A DNA stretch of 12,651 nucleotides from Clostridiales bacterium (lineage in GTDB: Bacteria; Bacillota; Clostridia; Saccharofermentanales; Saccharofermentanaceae): NCBI GenBank assembly GCA_017612755.1, contig JAGAFH010000130.1, positions 1 to 12,651 of the forward strand. The letters run 5' to 3'. A model generated the notes under the pieces. It did no database searches and was not told where the DNA came from. It saw nothing but the letters and a program-made list of their open reading frames with translations. Shown here in pieces: positions 5,278 through 12,253 of the stretch; the first letter of the stretch is position 1, and every line of letters begins with the position of its first letter. Position numbers and translations under genes: made by a program.

Positions 5278-6387
5278 ATGCAATTAGCCAATATATTCTA
5301 TGTTTTATTTGCCCTTCTGATACTGTGGGGCATCAAGCCTGTGAAGCTTGGACAGTGGAATGACGAAGTAATGTCCTTTGATCATACAAAGGCCTTTCTC
5401 GGCTTCTCTTCCATCGGCATAATCCTGCATCACTGCGCAGAGAAGACCTGTGCGCCCTGGATGCCCCCGCTGATGATCAGACCCGGTCTTGAGGGCTTTG
5501 TCTGGGTCGGTTATCTCTTTGTGGCATCCTTCTTCTTCTGCTCAGGATACGGCATGTATAAGTCCTCAAAGAAAGAGGGTGCCTTTAAGCACTTTTTCTT
5601 AAGAAGGATGGTCCCTGTCCTTCTTCCGACGATCGTTACCTGGATCATTTTCGTGGTCCTCAGATACATAAGGAAGATGCCCTTTGAGGGAGATCCTATC
5701 CAGTGGCATCCCCACATCTGGTATGTGCCTGTACTGATCCTTCTTTATATCGCATTCTTTGTTTCCTTCGGTCTTATAAAGAACGAGAAGGCCGGATTTG
5801 CAGTCATGACCCTGGTGACCGTTGCCCTGGCGGCTCTGTTCCTTCACAAGGAGCTGGGTACCTGGTGGTGCAACACCCTTCACCTGTTCCTTATAGGAAT
5901 GATCGTGGCAAAGTACGAAAAGCCCATCCTCAGCTTCTTTAAGAAGGGGTACGTGATCTTCCTTATCCTGACCTTAGCTGTTACTGTCGTGGGCTTTGCA
6001 GTAGGAAACTACTGGTATAACGTCTGTGAGAAGTTCGGCTTTGTCTATGATTATGAGAAATCCTGGGCCCTGTGCTATTTTGCCCAGGTGATCTCCGCAT
6101 TTACTTTTGCCTGGTTCATCCTTCTTCTGGGAATGAAGCTTAAGATCGGAAATCCCGTCCTTAAGTTCCTGGGTAAGATGACCCTCGATACATATATGTT
6201 CCAGGCGGTATTCGTATTTTTATTTGCCTATGCGTTTATCGACGACAAGGTCAAGGCGTTCTTCTACATCAAGAACGTTACCCTTTATACCACAGTAGTC
6301 CTCGCCACATCCCTTGTGGCAGCATATTTATTTCATCTTGCAACAAAACCTGTTGTTGCAAAAGTAAAAGGAGTATCCCGTAAGTGA
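5278..6387 (+). CDS. Acyltransferase family 3 membrane protein
   Basis: 369-residue polytopic protein of the acyltransferase-3 (OafA/NodX-like) family, which moves acyl groups such as acetyl onto sugars or lipids across the membrane. The ATG at 5278 is chosen because GGATAAGGGA precedes it and a promoter lies at 5212-5240; upstream in-frame codons run back through the terminator. Family features are the N-terminal helix LANIFYVLFALLILW, a catalytic-type histidine in IGIILHH (51-52), the FFFCSGYGM segment and HFFLRRMVPVLLPTI, equivalent to the family's SGY and R-x-x-RI-x-P region. About ten hydrophobic spans follow. It overlaps the adaptor gene by 4 bases, implying translational coupling and a shared process with the exporter. 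The acceptor is unknown. Confidence 0.88.
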   Translation: MQLANIFYVLFALLILWGIKPVKLGQWNDEVMSFDHTKAFLGFSSIGIILHHCAEKTCAPWMPPLMIRPGLEGFVWVGYLFVASFFFCSGYGMYKSSKKEGAFKHFFLRRMVPVLLPTIVTWIIFVVLRYIRKMPFEGDPIQWHPHIWYVPVLILLYIAFFVSFGLIKNEKAGFAVMTLVTVALAALFLHKELGTWWCNTLHLFLIGMIVAKYEKPILSFFKKGYVIFLILTLAVTVVGFAVGNYWYNVCEKFGFVYDYEKSWALCYFAQVISAFTFAWFILLLGMKLKIGNPVLKFLGKMTLDTYMFQAVFVFLFAYAFIDDKVKAFFYIKNVTLYTTVVLATSLVAAYLFHLATKPVVAKVKGVSRK

Positions 6388-8111
6388 AAAAGAAAAAGAC
6401 ACCGGTGATAATAACGGTAATCGTACTGATAGTATTGGGAGTTGCGGGAGGCCTGGCCCTTCTCCGCAAGCAGATGGATAACATCGCCAAGAACATGGCA
6501 AGACCGGCGGAGGTTCAGGTGGAGAAAGGTTCCATCGAAAAGACCATCGACGGATTCGGAAGCGTCGGAGTAGCCGAGAACGTGGAGATAAAGATCCCCT
6601 CTGAGATAAAGGTCAGCGAAGTGGAATTCCAGGTAGGAGACCAGATCAGTGAGGGCGACATCATCGCCGTCCTGGATACCGCATCCATAACGAGCGCCAT
6701 AATCGACGTCCAGGATGAACTGGACGATGTTACGGAAGAACTTAAGAAGACGGATCTTACTGAATACGAAAAGGAAGAACTGGAGACAAGGCAGACAGAA
6801 CTGGAAGATAAAAAAGCACTCCTTCTGGCATATTACGAGAACCCTTACCTGGCAGCAGGATTTGAAGGTATCGTAAGCGAAGTTCCCGCCATAGACCAGT
6901 CATCCTCTTCCTCCTCGTCCCTGAGCGGTATCGACATAAGCAGCATCCTTCCCGTTTCCTGTGATCTCACATCAAGGGAAGAAGAGATCCTTAAGGCAGA
7001 TAACGACAACGTGACGGAGATCAGCGATATAGATGATCTTGATCTTGCCGCTCCTGTTGCGGGCGCAGATCCCCAGACTTCCATAGATTCCGAAGACGGC
7101 TATTCCGGCATCGTCTTCTGGAGCCCTACGGTCTCCGGAAAGTTCTTAAACGGAACAGTCTATACGGCCATCGTAGTTCTTACACCGGATACAGGTTATG
7201 CCTTTGCATCCGATATTGATCCTGAGATCGACGGAGCCCAGGTGGAGACAGAACTTGAGAACGGTATCCTTACCCTCAGCATCACATATCCGGCTACGGC
7301 ATCTGCCGAGACCACAGATCCCACTGACAGCACGGATCCTACTGAAACAACAGATCCCACTGCGCCTACTGAGAGCTCCGAGCCTTCAGACTTTACGATG
7401 CCCTCGGACTTCGGTGATTTTGAAGGCACCATGCCTTCGGTGGATCTGGAAGGTCTTATCGGGCAGGATGCGATGCAGAGTTATTCCGATGCACTGACAT
7501 CCGCCATCACCAGCGCAGCCATCTCATCGGCTATGCCTTCCTTCTCCGGAACCGGCATCACGTCCTTTTCCGGACTTACAGGCGGAAGCAGTTCCTACCA
7601 GGTAGGTTCTTCATCCGAGAATACGGTCATGAAGATCGCTAAGACAGAGACGGTCCGGGTAACTCTCAGCATCAGTGAGCTGGACATCATGGATGTGGAA
7701 CTGGGACAGGATGTCAGGATCACCCTTGAGTCCTCCGAGTCTGAATATACGGGACAGGTAACGAACATCTCCTACATCACCGCAAATGACTCAGGAACTG
7801 CCAGATATAACGTTGAGGTGGAGCTTCCCATGGAGGATGATATGCTCTTCGGAATGTCGGTCAACGCATCCATCATCATCGGCGTCAAAGAGGATGTCCT
7901 TCTTCTTCCCATGCGTGCCCTCCAGCAGACAGGAGATACCACATTCGTCTATAAATCATATGAGGAAGACGGAACGCTCTCAGGCGATACACCTGTAGAT
8001 ACGGGTCTTTCCGACGGAATAAACGTAGAGATAACAGGCGGTGTTTCGGAAGGCGAGACCATCTACTATACCAGCGTGGAAGAGAATTCCATCCTCGCTT
8101 ATATGGAATGA
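6384..8111 (+). CDS. HlyD/MacA-like efflux adaptor with Ig-like and low-complexity insertion
   Basis: 575 residues, far longer than the usual 350-450 for MacA-type adaptors, which link the ABC exporter to extracytoplasmic steps. The GTG start overlaps the acyltransferase stop, with AAAAGGAG upstream. An N-terminal anchor spans 7-27. The barrel/lipoyl first half (about 42-100) has VGDQISEGDIIAVLD. A charged coiled-coil hairpin covers 103-150. EGIVSEVPAI (161-170) begins the second lipoyl half but is interrupted by a Ser run. Residues 239-305 then read as a beta-rich Ig-like domain (IVFWSP, GTVYTAIVVLTPDTGYAF), 305-340 as a Thr/Asp/Pro/Ser linker and 340-410 as low complexity. The adaptor resumes with VMKIAKTETVRVTLSISELDIMDVELGQDV (415-444) and the membrane-proximal part LLLPMRALQ (506-514). 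The insertion is intact in frame. Substrate unknown. Confidence 0.9.
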   Translation: MKKKKTPVIITVIVLIVLGVAGGLALLRKQMDNIAKNMARPAEVQVEKGSIEKTIDGFGSVGVAENVEIKIPSEIKVSEVEFQVGDQISEGDIIAVLDTASITSAIIDVQDELDDVTEELKKTDLTEYEKEELETRQTELEDKKALLLAYYENPYLAAGFEGIVSEVPAIDQSSSSSSSLSGIDISSILPVSCDLTSREEEILKADNDNVTEISDIDDLDLAAPVAGADPQTSIDSEDGYSGIVFWSPTVSGKFLNGTVYTAIVVLTPDTGYAFASDIDPEIDGAQVETELENGILTLSITYPATASAETTDPTDSTDPTETTDPTAPTESSEPSDFTMPSDFGDFEGTMPSVDLEGLIGQDAMQSYSDALTSAITSAAISSAMPSFSGTGITSFSGLTGGSSSYQVGSSSENTVMKIAKTETVRVTLSISELDIMDVELGQDVRITLESSESEYTGQVTNISYITANDSGTARYNVEVELPMEDDMLFGMSVNASIIIGVKEDVLLLPMRALQQTGDTTFVYKSYEEDGTLSGDTPVDTGLSDGINVEITGGVSEGETIYYTSVEENSILAYME

Positions 8112-8126
8112 TCAGAGGTACGTTAA

Positions 8127-8813
8127 GTGATCGTATTTAAGAACGTATCGAAAGTCTATAACATGGGCGGGGAACAGGTCCGCGCCCTGTGGAATGCGAA
8201 TATCCACATCAAACAGGGTGAGTTCGTTTCGGTAGTCGGACCCTCAGGATCCGGTAAATCCACCCTGATGAATATCGTGGGCTGTCTTGATGTGGCCAGT
8301 TCCGGCCAGTATATCCTGGACGGGATCCCCATCGACAGATATTCCGAGAAGCAGCTTGCCATCGTCAGGAACAAAAAGATCGGGTTTATCTTCCAGAACT
8401 TCAATCTTATCCAGACCATGACTGCCGAGGAGAATGTGGAACTTCCCCTCATCTATCAGGGAGTGGGTAAGAGCGAGAGAAGAGCCCGTGTAAAGGAAGC
8501 CCTCGAAAAGGTGGATATCTACAGCCGGCGTCTTCACACCCCGGGACAGCTTTCCGGTGGTCAGCAGCAGCGTGTGGCTATAGCCAGGGCCATGGCCTCA
8601 AAGCCTTCCCTTTTCCTGGCTGACGAGCCTACAGGTAACCTGGACCAGGCAACAGGCGCCCAGATCATGAGCATATTCAGGGAACTTCACAAGCAGGGCA
8701 ACACCATTGTCCTCATCACCCATGATGACAAAGTGGCCATGCAGGCGGACAGGAGCATCAGGATAATGGACGGTATCGTCACGGAGACCAGGGAGGAGAG
8801 AAGTCAGATATGA
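8127..8813 (+). CDS. MacB/LolD-type ABC transporter ATP-binding protein
   Basis: 228 residues, a standard stand-alone nucleotide-binding subunit. All catalytic motifs are intact: Walker A GPSGSGKST (38-46), Q-loop Q90 in FIFQNFNLI, signature LSGGQQQR (142-149), Walker B LFLADE (162-167), D-loop NLD (171-173) and H-loop H199. It belongs to the MacB/LolD/FtsE class, which drives mechanotransmission-type export rather than import. The GTG start has AGAGG 8 bases upstream. The stop overlaps the permease ATG by 4 bases (ATGA), so the two subunits are made together. It is not of the zinc-importer ATPase type and is dedicated by position to the 8810 permease, so it is unlikely to serve the metal operon. 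Confidence 0.96.
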   Translation: MIVFKNVSKVYNMGGEQVRALWNANIHIKQGEFVSVVGPSGSGKSTLMNIVGCLDVASSGQYILDGIPIDRYSEKQLAIVRNKKIGFIFQNFNLIQTMTAEENVELPLIYQGVGKSERRARVKEALEKVDIYSRRLHTPGQLSGGQQQRVAIARAMASKPSLFLADEPTGNLDQATGAQIMSIFRELHKQGNTIVLITHDDKVAMQADRSIRIMDGIVTETREERSQI

Positions 8814-9982
8814 TCTTTTTCCAATCCATGAAGATGGCCTTCAGCTCCATAAGGACAAAAAAACTCCGTTCCTTCCTGACCATGCTGGGAATAATCATCG
8901 GCGTATTCTCACTGGTAGTCCTCGTATCCCTTGTAAGCGGCGCTACCGATAATATCAAGACTGCCGTAAACGAACTGGGAACGGATCTTGTAACGGTAGA
9001 TGATGACGGAGAGAGCGTCGTCTTTACCATGGAATATATAGAGACCCTGACAGACCTTCCCCATGCGGATAAAGTGGCACCGGTCATCTATTCCTTTGAT
9101 ATGATCTCAGGCCCCCAGGATAAGGGCACGGCCATCACCTACGGAACGACCCCGGACTTTATGGCGATACAGGGACTTAACGTGGTCTACGGAAGGTTTC
9201 TCATGACTCCGGACAATGACAACCACAGCAGTGTGGCAGTGGTAAGTAATGCCACGGCAGTAGATCTTTTCGGAAGAGAGAATGTAATAGGTGAGACCCT
9301 GACTGTATCCGGAAGACCTTACATGATAGTGGGAGTCCTTAAGAGCAGTAATGATTTTGCCAATCTCCTGATGGGCAAATACCAGATATATATCCCTATC
9401 ACTTCCGCAGTAAGGCTTTCCTCCAATGCCAGGATGAGTTCCATCCCGGAGATCTATCTTTCCGCGGTGGACAGTGACACCTCTGCCCTGGTGGAAGAGC
9501 TGGAAGCAGAGTTTACTGATAAGTTCGGAAGTACGGAAGATGTCTATATCTTCAACCAGTCCCAGATCTCTTCTGCTATGGATAAGATAACGGGAGCCCT
9601 TTCCCTTCTTCTCGGAGGAATAGCTGCCATATCCCTTCTCGTCGGAGGTATCGGCATCATGAACATCATGCTGGTCTCTGTAACCGAGAGAACAAGGGAG
9701 ATAGGCATAAGAAAGGCCATAGGAGCAAGGCCCGGAGTCATACTGCTGCAGTTCCTGATAGAGGCCATGACATTGAGCCTGATCGGATGTATGATCGGAC
9801 TTGTCCTCTCCTGGCTGGGTCTTCAGGTGATCAATATAATAGGTAATGTAAGTTTCTCGATATCGATCCCGGTAGCTATAGTCGCCGTAGTCTTCTCCAG
9901 CGGAGTAGGTATCCTTTTCGGGCTGTATCCCGCCAGGAAAGCTGCTGCCATGAAGCCCATCGATGCGTTGAGATATAACTGA
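8810..9982 (+). CDS. MacB/FtsX-family ABC transporter permease
   Basis: 390 residues with classic MacB topology. TM1 (about 21-43) follows a short cytoplasmic start (RTKKLRSFLTMLGIIIGV), then a large extracytoplasmic MacB_PCD domain (about 46-258), then TM2 (263-290), TM3 (318-342) and TM4 (352-374). The diagnostic FtsX-domain stretch GGIGIMNIMLVSVTERTREI (279-298) is followed by IRKAIGA, and the C-terminus carries GLYPARKAAAMKPIDALRYN, typical of MacB proteins. With the preceding ATPase and adaptor it forms a tripartite-like exporter for lipids, peptides or antimicrobials. No outer-membrane partner is encoded, as expected for a single-membrane cell. Substrate not evident. Confidence 0.95.
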   Translation: MIFFQSMKMAFSSIRTKKLRSFLTMLGIIIGVFSLVVLVSLVSGATDNIKTAVNELGTDLVTVDDDGESVVFTMEYIETLTDLPHADKVAPVIYSFDMISGPQDKGTAITYGTTPDFMAIQGLNVVYGRFLMTPDNDNHSSVAVVSNATAVDLFGRENVIGETLTVSGRPYMIVGVLKSSNDFANLLMGKYQIYIPITSAVRLSSNARMSSIPEIYLSAVDSDTSALVEELEAEFTDKFGSTEDVYIFNQSQISSAMDKITGALSLLLGGIAAISLLVGGIGIMNIMLVSVTERTREIGIRKAIGARPGVILLQFLIEAMTLSLIGCMIGLVLSWLGLQVINIIGNVSFSISIPVAIVAVVFSSGVGILFGLYPARKAAAMKPIDALRYN

Positions 9983-9996
9983 CGGAGGAAATGACC

Positions 9997-10215
9997 ATGA
10001 GTATGGATGATACCGTAAAGAGGATAAATGAGCTCTACCACAAGTCTAAGGACGTGGGACTTACGGAGGCGGAAAAAGAGGAGCAGAAGAAGCTTCGTGA
10101 TATCTATAGAAAAGCAGTCCTGGGAAATCTGGGGGCCCAGCTGGACCACATGTCCATCAAAGAGCCTGACGGAACTATCAGGAAAGTACACAGAAGGGAC
10201 GATCAGACAAAGTAA
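9997..10215 (+). CDS. DUF896/UPF0291 (YnzC-like) small cytoplasmic protein
   Basis: 72 residues. Of three close ATGs (9991, 9997, 10003), 9997 is chosen because GGAGG (9984-9988) is then 8 bases away. The sequence has the DUF896 pattern: VKRINELYHKSKDVGLTEAEKEEQKKLRDIYRKAVLGNLGAQLDHM, two helices forming a charged hairpin, then a short disordered basic tail. The family is typical of Firmicutes; Bacillus YnzC is SOS-associated by reports I recall, and its biochemical role is unknown. It follows the permease by 14 bases and is probably co-transcribed with the exporter. Its end overlaps the end of the opposite-strand methyltransferase by 13 bases. Confidence 0.9.
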   Translation: MSMDDTVKRINELYHKSKDVGLTEAEKEEQKKLRDIYRKAVLGNLGAQLDHMSIKEPDGTIRKVHRRDDQTK

Positions 10216-11249
10216 AACTGGGTGTCCCAGCCCGGAACGTGAGGCGTATGACGCATATAGACCTTGTAGTCCGGGTTCAGTTCAAGAACGGCAAGGGGGA
10301 TCTCGAAGATATCCCCGCTCCTGTGATAACAGGCTATCTGCATCGAAGGCTTATACCGGGCTATGGTCTCTTTGGCGCCCTGTATGGCCTTTATTTCATT
10401 TCCTTCCACATCAATCTTTATAAAGTCGCAGGAGGAGCCTTCAAGGATGCTGTCCACCGTGACAGATCTTATCTCATCTCCCTGATCCTGCTCATGAACG
10501 CCTCTTCCTCTGTTCTTTCCTGCGTAGGAAATGCCGTCATGATCGGAAATAAGGGCATTTATATAAGTGATATCAAAGGGAAGTCCCTCTGTATTCTCCT
10601 GAAGCTTTCTGAAATTTCTTTTATCCGGCTCAACGGCGTAGATCTTACTGATCTGCGGGAAAAGAGAAGTGTAATGAAGGACCGTATCCCCGTTATAAGC
10701 CCCCAGATCCACGAAAACAGCACCCTCCGGAAGGGTCAGGAGCAGGTCTGCCTCCCTTTTGGACACTTCACACTCCAAAAGCGGGGAAAGGCCTCCGGTC
10801 AGTTTATTTGTAACAGTGTTACACATAGTCTTTTTGGAGAATCCGTCCGCCAGAAGGGCGGTCACCTGACCGATCTTGTCCTTATTTTTCTCATAGTAGG
10901 CCGTGTCGAAGATATCGGTGCCGTAGACCGGCACATCGGGAGCGTAGAACTCGCATAAGGAAGAGATCCTGTAGACGTTTTCCAGCACTTCCGGTCTGGA
11001 TGATCCGAAACACATCAAAACGATAATGTCTTTTCCCAGACGTTCCGTTACAGATTCAAAGGATTCCACCTTCATGCCACGGAAATATCTGTCCCTGACA
11101 AAATCCGTACTGGCAAATATACCCTGTACCTTACAGAAGGTGCCGTCTTTTTCCAGCTTGGCGATGATCTTGTCGGCGCCGTTTCCCGTTCCGTATAAGA
11201 CCAGGGGTTTATCAGTCTCTTTAAGATATGTCCAAAGATCTTTTTCCAT
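10203..11249 (-). CDS. FkbM-family SAM-dependent methyltransferase with N-terminal Rossmann-like domain
   Basis: 348 residues from the ATG at 11249; an in-frame TTG at 11315 would add 22 unlikely residues. No strong ribosome site is visible (CGGGGAAAG lies about 18 bases upstream). The N-terminal third holds a Gly-rich nucleotide-binding-like strand-turn, LVLYGTGNGADKI (16-28), and a probable small alpha/beta domain. The C-terminal half is the FkbM methyltransferase: SAM motif VFVDLGAYNGDT (178-189), acidic E207 in YAVEPDKRNF, and IKIDVEGNE (277-285). FkbM enzymes O-methylate sugars or natural products; clostridial members often sit with glycan genes. Here it stands alone, convergent with the exporter operon and divergent from the 11422 lipoprotein. 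Substrate unknown. Confidence 0.9.
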   Translation of the reverse strand: MEKDLWTYLKETDKPLVLYGTGNGADKIIAKLEKDGTFCKVQGIFASTDFVRDRYFRGMKVESFESVTERLGKDIIVLMCFGSSRPEVLENVYRISSLCEFYAPDVPVYGTDIFDTAYYEKNKDKIGQVTALLADGFSKKTMCNTVTNKLTGGLSPLLECEVSKREADLLLTLPEGAVFVDLGAYNGDTVLHYTSLFPQISKIYAVEPDKRNFRKLQENTEGLPFDITYINALISDHDGISYAGKNRGRGVHEQDQGDEIRSVTVDSILEGSSCDFIKIDVEGNEIKAIQGAKETIARYKPSMQIACYHRSGDIFEIPLAVLELNPDYKVYMRHTPHVPGWDTQFYFV

Positions 11250-11306
11250 ACCAGATATAATAACATCTTTCCCCGGAAAGACAGATAACCTATTTTTGCC
11301 CCACTT

Positions 11307-11336
11307 TTGTTGCAAGTTCTACACATCTTCTATACA
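11307..11336 (+). promoter_or_regulatory. Possible promoter of the 11422 lipoprotein gene
   Basis: TTGTTG (11307-11312), an 18-bp spacer and TATACA (11331-11336, 4 of 6 matches). The leader would be about 80 bases. The self-complementary TTGCAA at 11310-11315 could also act as a -35 for the opposite methyltransferase, with a poor TAGGTT as -10. Confidence 0.35.
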
Positions 11337-11361
11337 ACTGCGTTGAAAGTGACCGTTAAGA

Positions 11362-11418
11362 TGTTGTTCGTAGACCGGGACAGCGAGAAGTTCCGGCAGA
11401 AAAGGAGATAGAACAACA
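11362..11418 (+). repeat. Nested inverted repeats in the leader of the 11422 gene
   Basis: TGTTGTTC (11362-11369) is the exact complement of GAACAACA (11411-11418), which lies between the ribosome site and the ATG. Inside, CCGGGA (11375-11380) pairs with TTCCGG (11391-11396) with one G-T pair. The ribosome site AAAGGAGA (11401-11408) sits in the unpaired stretch between the inner and outer stems. Confidence 0.4.
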
Positions 11419-11421
11419 AAG

Positions 11422-12120
11422 ATGAAGAACAAAAAGATCTTAACAACAATAGTTACAGCTTTTACAGCTGCCAGCCTTCTCTTTACAGGCTGCGCTTCCC
11501 AGACAAAGGATGAGACCCCTGAGACAGAGCAGACTGAGAAAGAGACAGAAGAGACAACAAAGAAGACTGAAAAAGAAACTGAAGAAGAGACAGAGAAGCC
11601 CACAGAATCTGAAGAGGAGATGGATGAGTTCTATGACGGTGAATTCGAATGGCCTTCCATGTCTGGCATTGAAGGCGCTGAAGAGTATATAGTCGCCATT
11701 GACTGGGATAACATCAATTATGATAACCTCCCTGACGACTGGACACTTCAGGACATCAATACCATCGAGGATGAGGAGTTGAGAAATACCGCCCAGTCCT
11801 ATATCGACCAGGGCTTTACTGTTGACGATCCCGCTCTTGACCAGCAGTACGGTTTTGCTTACGGTGACGGCGACTACATGTTCAACCAGGGTTTCACTGC
11901 CTACAAGGAGACACAGACTTCCTATGAAGCTGTTGCTGTATACAGAATGAACGAAGCGCTCTTTGAGGATTTCTATACTTCCTATGTGGATGCTTCCCAG
12001 AGAACAGATGACGGTACTATCGTCAGAGTCGGTGCAGACGACTGTTATGTAGAGTTCAACAGAGACACAGGTATCGGAACATATTACACAAACTTCAACC
12101 CTGCAATGGGCTTAGGCTAA
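11422..12120 (+). CDS. Lipoprotein with Glu/Thr/Lys-rich linker, paralogue of the 4419 lipoprotein
   Basis: 232 residues. Signal peptide MKNKKILTTIVTAFTAASLL ends in FTG-C24. Residues 25-66 are a Glu/Thr/Lys linker with ETEE and TEKE tetrads. The C-terminal domain (about 85-232) carries RNTAQSYIDQGF, a Tyr/Gly-rich segment YGFAYGDGDYMFNQGF, and a YEAVAVYRMNEALFEDFYTSYV helix-like stretch. The order mirrors the lipoprotein at 4419 (AQEYIDLGY, EEGFSAMGGG, VVEVIKFSTADTASAFADAF), which supports a common origin. The ATG follows AAAGGAGA at an unusually long spacing of about 13-14 bases, within a structured leader. A strong terminator follows, so it is a single-gene unit. It would be anchored on the outer face of the membrane. 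Function unknown. Confidence 0.88.
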   Translation: MKNKKILTTIVTAFTAASLLFTGCASQTKDETPETEQTEKETEETTKKTEKETEEETEKPTESEEEMDEFYDGEFEWPSMSGIEGAEEYIVAIDWDNINYDNLPDDWTLQDINTIEDEELRNTAQSYIDQGFTVDDPALDQQYGFAYGDGDYMFNQGFTAYKETQTSYEAVAVYRMNEALFEDFYTSYVDASQRTDDGTIVRVGADDCYVEFNRDTGIGTYYTNFNPAMGLG

Positions 12121-12153
12121 GCTTCCTTATTTTACCCCATATATACCTTAGCG

Positions 12154-12188
12154 AAAGACCGCGTTCCCGGAAAGACGCGGTCTTTTCT
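12154..12188 (+). terminator. Rho-independent terminator of the 11422 gene
   Basis: A perfect 11-bp stem: AAAGACCGCGT (12154-12164) pairs with ACGCGGTCTTT (12175-12185), with a 10-base loop, followed by T-rich TTTTCT. The A-rich left flank means it could also work in reverse, but no gene approaches from the right within the window. Confidence 0.93.
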
Positions 12189-12213
12189 ATTGCGTGTTAT
12201 TATCAGGGCAAAT

Positions 12214-12222
12214 TGGTATAAT
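12214..12222 (+). promoter_or_regulatory. Extended -10 promoter of the 12254 gene
   Basis: TGGTATAAT is an extended -10 (TG-N-TATAAT). The hexamer is perfect and no convincing -35 is seen, which is common for this class. The leader would be about 25 bases. Confidence 0.6.
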
Positions 12223-12253
12223 GTCTAAAGACAGGATGAGAGGAGTCTGGAAC

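Noticed and set aside
10239..10958. A 239-codon plus-strand open frame opposite the methyltransferase
   Set aside because: The minus strand carries clear SAM-binding and FkbM motifs; the plus-strand reading shows no domain and no good start.
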